Source of the DNA: Vibrio algicola
Lineage (GTDB): Bacteria; Pseudomonadota; Gammaproteobacteria; Enterobacterales; Vibrionaceae
NCBI RefSeq assembly: GCF_009601765.2
Contig: NZ_CP045700.1
Coordinates: forward strand, 558,001 to 622,000
Length of the DNA stretch: 64,000 bases
Reading direction: 5' to 3'
Positions within the stretch are counted from its first letter, which is position 1. Every line of letters begins with the position of its first letter. Made by a program: the position numbers and the translations under genes. Shown piece by piece: positions 10,901-22,900 of this stretch. A model generated the notes under the pieces. It had not been told where the DNA came from. It did not search any database and worked only from the letters and a program-made list of their open reading frames with translations.

Positions 10901-13900
10901 GGAATACCATCAACATTATGGTTAGGGTCAACATTATCGTTTGGATCAGTAGTGTGATTACCGTCTTGTTCTTGACCACTGCTATCATTGGTATCATTGG
11001 TATTGATGGTAATACCGTCATCTTTCACATTAATCGTGACATCGGAAGTATCGGTATCGCCATCACCATCGGTAATAACAAAGGTGATTTTATCACTCAA
11101 ATCTTGACCACTATGAACAAGCTCGGGATTGGCTTTAAAATACACCTCGCCATCAGCTGAGATATATAACTGACCTAGATCTTGATTTGAAGCATCATCA
11201 CTGCTGACATCATATTGGTAATAAGTATTGCCATCTTGACCTTCAACGGTCGGCAATGTGTCCAATGCAACAACTTCTCCATCAACCACAATTCCTGTAA
11301 CGCTAGCACCATCATTACCTTGGCTGGCAATAATATTACCCATGTCAGTTAGCTGATCGCCTTCGGTTACCGTTTTAGTCACATCTTGCGCGACTGGAAC
11401 ATCATCGTTAATGGTAACGTTAGCATTAATGGTATTACTCTTATCACCATCATCATCAATACCATAGATAGGAATATCAATCGAAACCGATGTACCACCG
11501 GTTGCATCGTTTAGTGGATCATCGATAGCACCATCCACAGTGAAGGTATAAGTTCCATCCTCGGAGAAGCTAATATTAAATACTTCATCACCACCGTTAT
11601 CCGTGACACCAGAGAATGTGCCATCTCCATTATCAACAAGTGTGACGTTATCTCCACCCGATGTGATGGTATTTTGATTATTAAAGGCATTAACATCGAT
11701 AGCAAAATGAGTGACCCCATCACTGCCTGAATCGACAGTGATCTGCCCGGTTGTGCTTGATGTTGGATCCAGTCCATCATCTGGCGTGACATCGGTGTGT
11801 GAACCATCTGCCGTCGCACTTTCATCAACCGTAATTGAATCGGCGCTGATAATGAAAGGATCATCCCCATCGGTAATTGAAGCGTGGAAATCAATCGGGT
11901 TATCTAAGAAGTCACCGTCGGTATCTTGGATTTGAATAGGGAAATCGATGGTAATCGTGTCGCTATTTTCATCATATTGCACCATACCAGAATCATCGAC
12001 ACCGCTGTGATCGATTGGTTGGAACTGGTCCATACTGACGGTAATAGAGACACCACCATCATCTGTCGGCACCGCATTTAAGCTAATATCTAGAACGGGG
12101 TCATTATTACTATCGACGCCTTGTAACACACCGGTCTCAGGATTAAAGCTAAAAGTGACAGCCTCTCCACCCGCGGTAGTAATTTCTGCATCTAATTCAG
12201 TAATAAGATCATCCAGTGAATTAGGATCAATTTGCACCGTACTTGGATCAAAGTCATCCACTCCCGGTTCCAGAACAACAGGTGATCCTTCACCATGAAC
12301 AGGATAACCATCACCATTACTATTATCGCTACCACCATCAGGGGTTAAATCACCTTCAGTAGTATGGATATCAATCTCACCACCACCAGTCGCATTACCA
12401 CCATCAGTATCACGAACCGTGATGGTACCTTTACCAATATCTCCATCGGCATCTTCCACTTCGACATTGAAATCTAGGTTTGAAAGTTCACTATTATCCT
12501 GATCAATCGGTTGGGTTTGAACAACATTATATTGACCATTATCATCAATGGTCAGGATCATCACAGGCAGACCCGTGACATCATTGGTGATCGAAAGCCA
12601 AGTGCCATCTTCAGAAACATTCACTGTCGTTGGTTGACCATTACTGGTGACATCATCTAATTGAGATTGGTCTTGCCCAAAGCGAACATCTTTTACTTCA
12701 TCACTACCAGTATCAACATCGATTTTTCCAGAGCCAAAATCGACGCCGAATATTTTACCGTCATCAGAAAGGTCCACTCCTGAGTCATCCCCAAAACTTG
12801 GATCTTGCCCATCTTCGATGTTTACCGTGATATCAATTTTAGTTTCTGTGCCATCGGTATCATCAATCACCATAGGAACATCGATACTGATTTGATCGCC
12901 ATTAGCTGTGATGTAGTCACTAGAGAAATCAATGTGATCTAATGGGCCATTTTGAGTGACGGTTGTGGTTAAGGTCACATTGCCATCTGCATCCAGTACT
13001 GGTTGCATATTGATGTCTAAAATACTGTCGCCTGAACCTGGGAAGCCACCTGAAATATCAACGGAACCATCAGCATTAATCGTCATGGTGAACACCAATG
13101 CCTGACCATCACTGGTCAATTGATCAAGGTCACCCATCAAATCATCAAGCGCTGCAGGATCAACCGCTAACGTACTAGGATCAAGGTCATCACTTGATGA
13201 ATCAACCACAACGCTAGATGAACCACTTACAGGATAATTGTCGCCATTCTCTAAATCACCTTCGGTAATAACAACCGTATCTGAAGTATCGTTGCTATCG
13301 CTATCGTGAATAACAATATTAATGTCGCCATTTGCTTTATCGCCATCATCATCAATAGCGTAAACGTTTAGATCTAGATTCACATCGCCTTTATCTTGAT
13401 CGATAGGTTCAGATTGAGTGAATGTGTAAGTACCATCGGTATTTAGCGTGATAGAAAGAACGTCATTTCCATCCATGTCCGTCACACTAATAGTGTCACC
13501 ATCAACGGTATATTCTGTCGGTTGACCACCATTAACCGTAATATCACCTAAACCAGAATCGGATTGGTCTGGGTCAAAGCCAATTTCTTTGATTTCATCA
13601 CTGCCTTTATCAAGCTCAATATCGCCCGTTGTGACAGTTGGACCATCTTTATTATCAGTTTCAGTGATATCAATATCGGTAGTGCCGGTGAAGGTTGGAT
13701 CTTCGCCATCTTTAAAGTTGACGTGTACTGTCACATCCGACGTATCGCCATCGGTGTCATCGATTTCAAATGGCAACTCGACTGAGATCACATCATCAAT
13801 GTTGGTGATCAGGCCGGTATTCTCACCCGTGCCGTTGTTGTCATCCAATGGTTGATATTGATTAACAACAGTATCGACCGTTACATTACCAGTCGCTGGA

Positions 13901-16900
13901 TCAAATGTTGGGGTCATGGTGATGTCTAGGACCGGATTGCCGTCCCCATCCACACCAGAGATGGTGGTCACGCCATTGGCATCGGTGGTCATGCTGAAGT
14001 TAATTGGGTCACCACCATTGGTGGTCATTTCACCCATTTCGGCGGTTAATGCGGTTTTGCCCGCATCGGTCATGCGCAGCGTGCTTGGATCCAAATTATC
14101 ACTTGGCGACTCAATCGTAACCGAGCTTGAACCATGCACTGGGTATTCGTTGCCTTCGGCTGGGTTTTGCACATCGCCTTCGTCAACAGTGACCGTATCG
14201 GTTACATCGGCCGCATTGTCACCGTCGGTAATGTGAATATTAATGGTACCGTTAGCCGTATCCCCATCGTCATCCGTGCCGTGCACGTTTAATGCGATGT
14301 CGGTGATATCCCCATCATTTTGGTCGATCGGTTGCTCTTGAGTGACAACGTAGTTGCCTTGCGCATCGATGGTCACACTCAAAACGGTGTTGCCGTCGGT
14401 GTCGACTAAGGTTAAATCATTGCCATCAACCGAATAAGTCGTCGCTTCACCATTACTGGTGATCCCATCTAAACCGGCTTGATCGGTGTCAAACACGATT
14501 TGGTCTACGTGATCACTGCCTTGGTCAAATTCAATCGAACCATTGGCGGTTTGGGTGCCGTCATTTTCAGTGATGCTGGCGCCCGTGTCCGCGCCAAAGC
14601 TTGGATCTTCACCATCTTTAAAGTTGACGTGTACCGTCACATCCGACGTATCGCCATCGGTGTCATCGATTTCAAATGGCAACTCAACAGAGATCACATC
14701 ATCAATGTTGGTAATAAGACCGGTATTCTCACCCGTGCCGTTGTTGTCATCCAATGGTTGATATTGATTAACAACAGTATCGACCGTTACATTACCAGTC
14801 GCTGGATCAAATGTTGGGGTCATGGTGATGTCTAGGACCGGATTGCCGTCCCCATCCACACCAGAGATGGTGGTCACGCCATTGGCATCGGTGGTCATGC
14901 TGAAGTTAATTGGGTCACCACCATTGGTGGTCATTTCACCCATTTCGGCGGTTAATGCGGTTTTGCCCGCATTGGTCATGCGCAGCGTGCTTGGATCCAA
15001 ATTATCACTTGGCGACTCAATCGTAACCGAGCTTGAACCATGCACTGGGTATTCGTTGCCTTCGGCTGGGTTTTGCACATCGCCTTCGTCAACAGTGACC
15101 GTATCGGTTACATCGGCCGCATTGTCACCGTCGGTAATGTGAATATTAATGGTGCCGTTAGCCGTATCCCCATCGTCATCCGTGCCGTGCACGTTTAATG
15201 CGATGTCGGTGATATCCCCATCATTTTGGTCGATCGGTTGCTCTTGAGTGACAACGTAGTTGCCTTGCGCATCGATGGTCACACTCAAAACGGTGTTGCC
15301 GTCGGTGTCGACTAAGGTTAAATCATTGCCATCAACCGAATAAGTCGTCGCTTCACCATTACTGGTGATCCCATCTAAACCGGCTTGATCGGTGTCAAAC
15401 ACGATTTGGTCTACATGATCACTGCCTTGGTCAAATTCAATCGAACCATTGGCGGTTTGGGTGCCGTCATTTTCAGTGATGCTGGCGCCCGTGTCCACGC
15501 CAAAGCTTGGATCTTGCCCATCTTCGATGTTTACCGTGATATCAATTTTAGTTTCTGTGCCATCGGTATCATCAATCACCATAGGAACATCGATACTGAT
15601 TTGATCGCCATTAGCTGTGATGTAGTCACTAGAGAAATCAATGTGATCTAATGGGCCATTTTGAGTGACGGTTGTGGTTAAGGTCACATTGCCATCTGCA
15701 TCCAGTACTGGTTGCATATTGATGTCTAAAAGACTGTCGCCTGAACCTGGGAAGCCACCTGAAATATCAACGGAACCATCAGCATTAATCGTCATGGTGA
15801 ACACCAATGCCTGACCATCACTGGTCAATTGATCAAGGTCACCCATCAAATCATCAAGCGCTGCAGGATCAACCGCTAACGTACTAGGATCAAGGTCATC
15901 ACTTGATGAATCAACCACAACGCTAGATGAACCACTTACAGGATAATTGTCGCCATTCTCTAAATCACCTTCGGTAATAACAACCGTATCTGAAGTATCG
16001 TTACTATCGCTATCGTGAATAACAATATTAATGTCGCCATTTGCTTTATCGCCATCATCATCAATAGCGTAAACGTTTAGATCTAGATTCACATCGCCTT
16101 TATCTTGATCGATAGGTTCAGATTGAATGAATGTGTAAGTACCATCGGTATTTAGCGTGATAGAAAGAACGTCATTTCCATCCATGTCCGTCACACTAAT
16201 AGTGTCACCATCAACGGTATATTCTGTCGGTTGACCACCATTAACCGTAATATCACCTAAACCAGAATCGGATTGGTCTGGGTCAAAGCCAATTTCTTTG
16301 ATTTCATCACTGCCTTTATCAAGATCAATATCGCCCGTTGTGACAGTTGGACCATCTTTATTATCAGTTTCAGTGATATCAATATCGGTAGTGCCGGTGA
16401 AGGTTGGATCTTCGCCATCTTTAAAGTTGACGTGTACTGTCACATCCGACGTATCGCCATCGGTGTCATCGATTTCAAATGGCAACTCGACTGAGATCAC
16501 ATCATCAATGTTGGTAATAAGACCGGTATTCTCACCCGTGCCGTTGTTGTCATCCAATGGTTGGTATTGATTAACATCGGTGGTCACGGTGACATCGCCC
16601 GTTGCCGGATCCATGGTTGGGGTCATGGTGATGTCTAGGACCGGATTGCCGTCCCCATCCACACCAGAGATGGTGGTCACGCCATTGGCATCGGTGGTCA
16701 TGCTGAAGTTAATTGGATCCCCACCATTGGTGGTCATTTCACCCATTTCGGCGGTTAATGCGGTTTTGCCCGCATCGGTCATGCGCAGCGTGCTTGGGTC
16801 CAAATTATCACTTGGCGACTCAATCGTAACCGAGCTTGAGCCATGCACTGGATAGGTGCTCTCACCATCTGCATTTTGCACATCGCCTTCATCAACATTG

Positions 16901-19900
16901 ATCGTATCGGTTACATCGGCCGCATTGTCACCGTCGGTAATGTGAATATTAATGGTGCCGTTAGCCGTATCCCCATCGTCATCCGTGCCGTGCACGTTTA
17001 ATGCGATGTCGGTGATATCCCCATCATTTTGGTCGATCGGTTGCTCTTGAGTGACAACGTAGTTGCCTTGCGCATCGATGGTCACACTCAAAACGGTGTT
17101 GCCGTCGGTGTCGACTAAGGTTAAATCATTGCCATCAACCGAATAAGTCGTCGCTTCACCATTACTGGTGATCCCATCTAAACCGGCTTGTTCGGTGTCA
17201 AACACGATTTGGTCTACATGATCACTGCCTTGGTCAAATTCAATCGAACCATTGGCGGTTTGGGTGCCGTCATTTTCAGTGATGCTGGCGCCCGTGTCCG
17301 CGCCAAAGCTTGGATCTTCACCATCTTTAAAGTTGACGTGTACCGTCACATCCGACGTATCGCCATCGGTGTCATCGATTTCAAATGGCAACTCAACAGA
17401 GATCACATCATCAATGTTGGTAATAAGGCCGGTATTCTCACCCGTGCCGTTGTTGTCATCCAATGGTTGATATTGATTAACAACAGTATCGACCGTTACA
17501 TTACCAGTCGCTGGATCAAATGTTGGGGTCATGGTGATGTCTAGGACCGGATTACCCGCCCCATCCACACCAGAGATGGTGGTCACGCCATTGGCATCGG
17601 TGGTCATGCTGAAGTTAATTGGGTCACCACCATTGGTGGTCATTTCACCCATTTCGGCGGTTAATGCGGTTTTGCCCGCATCGGTCATGCGCAGCGTGCT
17701 TGGATCCAAATTATCACTTGGCGACTCAATCGTAACCGAGCTTGAACCATGCACTGGGTATTCGTTGCCTTCGGCTGGGTTTTGCACATCGCCTTCGTCA
17801 ACAGTGACCGTATCGGTTACATCGGCCGCATTGTCACCGTCGGTAATGTGAATATTAATGGTGCCGTTAGCCGTATCCCCATCGTCATCCGTGCCGTGCA
17901 CGTTTAATGCGATGTCGGTGATATCCCCATCATTTTGGTCGATCGGTTGCTCTTGGGTGACAACGTAGTTACCTTGCGCATCGATGGTCACACTCAAAAC
18001 GGTGTTGCCGTCGGTGTCGACTAAGGTTAAATCATTGCCATCAACCGAATAAGTCGTCGCTTCACCATTACTGGTGATCCCATCTAAACCGGCTTGTTCG
18101 GTGTCAAACACGATTTGGTCTACATGATCACTGCCTTGGTCAAATTCAATCGAACCATTGGCGGTTTGGGTGCCGTCATTTTCAGTGATGCTGGCGCCCG
18201 TGTCCACGCCAAAGCTTGGATCTTCACCATCTTTAAAGTTGACGTGTACCGTCACATCCGACGTATCGCCATCGGTGTCATCGATTTCAAATGGCAACTC
18301 GACTGAGATCACATCATCAATGTTGGTGATCAGGCCGGTATTCTCACCCGTGCCGTTGTTGTCATCCAATGGTTGATATTGGTTAACATCGGTGGTCACG
18401 GTGACATCGCCCGTTGCCGGATCCATGGTTGGGGTCATGGTGATGTCTAGGACCGGATTGCCGTCCCCATCCACACCAGAAATGGTGGTCACGCCATTGG
18501 CATCGGTGGTCATGCTGAAGTTAATTGGGTCACCACCATTGGTGGTCATTTCACCCATTTCGGCGGTTAATGCGGTTTTGCCCGCATCGGTCATGCGCAG
18601 CGTGCTTGGGTCCAAATTATCACTTGGCGACTCAATCGTAACCGAGCTTGAGCCATGCACTGGATAGGTGCTCTCACCATCTGCATTTTGCACATCGCCT
18701 TCATCAACATTGATCGTATCGCTCGCATCGGCGGCATTGTCACCGTCGGTAATATGAATATTAATGGTGCCGTTGGCCGTATCGCCATCGTCATCCGTGC
18801 CGTGCACGTTAATCGCAATATCTGTCGTGTCGCCATCATTTTGATCGATCGGTTGCTCTTGAGTGACAACGTAGTTGCCTTGCGCATCAATGGTCACACT
18901 TAATACTGGGTTTCCATCTGGATCGGCTAAGACTAAGGTACTTGGATCGGTGGCTAATGCATCGGTATCAATGTGTGTCGCTTCACCATTGCTGGTGATC
19001 CCCGCTAGACCCGGTTGGTCGGCATCAAACACAATCGCATCGACGTGGTCACTGCCTTGGTCAAATTCAATCGAACCATTGGCGGTTTGGGTGCCGTCAT
19101 TTTCAGTGATGCTGGCGCCCGTGTCCGCGCCAAAGCTTGGATCTTCGCCATCTTTAAAGTTGACGTGTACCGTCACATCCGACGTATCGCCATCGGTGTC
19201 ATCGATTTCAAATGGCAACTCGACTGAGATCACATCATCAATGTTGGTGATCAGGCCGGTATTCTCACCCGTGCCGTTGTTGTCATCCAATGGTTGATAT
19301 TGATTAACATCGGTGGTCACGGTGACATCGCCCGTTGCCGGATCCATGGTTGGGGTCATGGTGATGTCTAGGACCGGATTGCCGTCCCCATCCACACCAG
19401 AGATGGTGGTCACGCCATTGGCATCGGTGGTCATGCTGAAGTTAATTGGGTCACCACCATTGGTGGTCATTTCACCCATTTCGGCGGTTAATGCGGTTTT
19501 GCCCGCATCGGTCATGCGCAGCGTGCTTGGATCCAAATTATCACTTGGCGACTCAATCGTAACCGAGCTTGAACCATGCACTGGGTATTCGTTGCCTTCG
19601 GCTGGGTTTTGCACATCGCCTTCGTCAACAGTGACCGTATCGGTTACATCGGCCGCATTGTCACCGTCGGTAATGTGAATATTAATGGTGCCGTTAGCCG
19701 TATCCCCATCGTCATCCGTGCCGTGCACGTTTAATGCGATGTCGGTGATATCCCCATCATTTTGGTCGATCGGTTGCTCTTGAGTGACAACGTAGTTGCC
19801 TTGCGCATCGATGGTCACACTCAAAACGGTGTTGCCGTCGGTGTCGACTAAGGTTAAATCATTGCCATCAACCGAATAAGTCGTCGCTTCACCATTACTG

Positions 19901-22900
19901 GTGATCCCATCTAAACCGGCTTGATCGGTGTCAAACACGATTTGGTCTACATGATCACTGCCTTGGTCAAATTCAATCGAACCATTAGCGGTTTGGGTGC
20001 CGTCATTTTCAGTGATGCTGGCGCCCGTGTCCGCGCCAAAGCTTGGATCTTCACCATCTTTAAAGTTGACGTGTACCGTCACATCCGACGTATCGCCATC
20101 GGTGTCATCGATTTCAAATGGCAACTCGACTGAGATCACATCATCAATGTTGGTAATAAGACCGGTATTCTCACCCGTGCCGTTGTTGTCATCCAATGGT
20201 TGGTATTGATTAACATCGGTGGTCACGGTGACATCGCCCGTTGCCGGATCCATGGTTGGGGTCATGGTGATGTCTAGGACCGGATTGCCGTCCCCATCCA
20301 CACCAGAAATGGTGGTCACGCCATTGGCATCGGTGGTCATGCTGAAGTTAATTGGGTCACCACCATTGGTGGTCATTTCACCCATTTCGGCGGTTAATGC
20401 GGTTTTGCCCGCATCGGTCATGCGCAGCGTGCTTGGATCCAAATTATCACTTGGCGACTCAATCGTAACCGAGCTTGAACCATGCACTGGGTATTCGTTG
20501 CCTTCGGCTGGGTTTTGCACATCGCCTTCGTCAACAGTGACCGTATCGGTTACATCGGCCGCATTGTCACCGTCGGTAATGTGAATATTAATGGTGCCGT
20601 TAGCCGTATCCCCATCGTCATCCGTGCCGTGCACGTTTAATGCGATGTCGGTGATATCCCCATCATTTTGGTCGATCGGTTGCTCTTGAGTGACAACGTA
20701 GTTGCCTTGCGCATCGATGGTCACACTCAAAACGGTGTTGCCGTCGGTGTCGACTAAGGTTAAATCATTGCCATCAACCGAATAAGTCGTCGCTTCACCA
20801 TTACTGGTGATCCCATCTAAACCGGCTTGATCGGTGTCAAACACGATTTGGTCTACATGATCACTGCCTTGGTCAAATTCAATCGAACCATTGGCGGTTT
20901 GGGTGCCGTCATTTTCAGTGATGCTGGCGCCCGTGTCCGCGCCAAAGCTTGGATCTTCACCATCTTTAAAGTTGACGTGTACCGTCACATCCGACGTATC
21001 GCCATCGGTGTCATCGATTTCAAATGGCAACTCAACAGAGATCACATCATCAATGTTGGTAATAAGACCGGTATTCTCACCCGTGCCGTTGTTGTCATCC
21101 AATGGTTGATATTGATTAACAACAGTATCGACCGTTACATTACCAGTCGCTGGATCAAATGTTGGGGTCATGGTGATGTCTAGGACCGGATTGCCGTCCC
21201 CATCCACACCAGAGATGGTGGTCACGCCATTGGCATCGGTGGTCATGCTGAAGTTAATTGGGTCACCACCATTGGTGGTCATTTCACCCATTTCGGCGGT
21301 TAATGCGGTTTTGCCCGCATCGGTCATGCGCAGCGTGCTTGGATCCAAATTATCACTTGGCGACTCAATCGTAACCGAGCTTGAACCATGCACTGGGTAT
21401 TCGTTGCCTTCGGCTGGGTTTTGCACATCGCCTTCGTCAACAGTGACCGTATCGGTTACATCGGCCGCATTGTCACCGTCGGTAATGTGAATATTAATGG
21501 TGCCGTTAGCCGTATCCCCATCGTCATCCGTGCCGTGCACGTTTAATGCGATGTCGGTGATATCCCCATCATTTTGGTCGATCGGTTGCTCTTGAGTGAC
21601 AACGTAGTTGCCTTGCGCATCGATGGTCACACTCAAAACGGTGTTGCCGTCGGTGTCGACTAAGGTTAAATCATTGCCATCAACCGAATAAGTCGTCGCT
21701 TCACCATTACTGGTGATCCCATCTAAACCGGCTTGATCGGTGTCAAACACGATTTGGTCTACGTGATCACTGCCTTGGTCAAATTCAATCGAACCATTGG
21801 CGGTTTGGGTGCCGTCATTTTCAGTGATGCTGGCGCCCGTGTCCATGCCAAAGCTTGGATCTTCACCATCTTTAAAGTTGACGTGTACCGTCACATCCGA
21901 CGTATCGCCATCGGTGTCATCGATTTCAAATGGCAACTCGACTGAGATCACATCATCAATGTTGGTGATCAGGCCGGTATTCTCACCCGTGCCGTTGTTG
22001 TCATCCAATGGTTGATATTGATTAACATCGGTGGTCACGGTGACATCGCCCGTTGCCGGATCCATGGTTGGGGTCATGGTGATGTCTAGGACCGGATTAC
22101 CCGCCCCATCCACACCAGAGATGGTGGTCACGCCATTGGCATCGGTGGTCATGCTGAAGTTAATTGGGTCACCACCATTGGTGGTCATTTCACCCATTTC
22201 GGCGGTTAATGCGGTTTTGCCCGCATCGGTCATGCGCAGCGTGCTTGGGTCCAAATTATCACTTGGCGACTCAATCGTAACCGAGCTTGAACCATGCACT
22301 GGGTATTCGTTGCCTTCGGCTGGGTTTTGCACATCGCCTTCGTCAACAGTGACCGTATCGGTTACATCGGCCGCATTGTCACCGTCGGTAATGTGAATAT
22401 TAATGGTGCCATTAGCCGTATCCCCATCGTCATCCGTGCCGTGCACGTTTAATGCGATGTCGGTGATATCCCCATCATTTTGGTCGATCGGTTGCTCTTG
22501 AGTGACAACGTAGTTGCCTTGCGCATCGATGGTCACACTCAAAACGGTGTTGCCGTCGGTGTCGACTAAGGTTAAATCATTGCCATCAACCGAATAAGTC
22601 GTCGCTTCACCATTACTGGTGATCCCATCTAAACCGGCTTGATCGGTGTCAAACACGATTTGGTCTACGTGATCACTGCCTTGGTCAAATTCAATCGAAC
22701 CATTGGCGGTTTGGGTGCCGTCATTTTCAGTGATGCTGGCGCCCGTGTCCGCGCCAAAGCTTGGATCTTCGCCATCTTTAAAGTTGACGTGTACCGTCAC
22801 ATCCGACGTATCGCCATCGGTGTCATCGATTTCAAATGGCAACTCGACTGAGATCACATCATCAATGTTGGTGATCAGGCCGGTATTCTCACCCGTGCCG

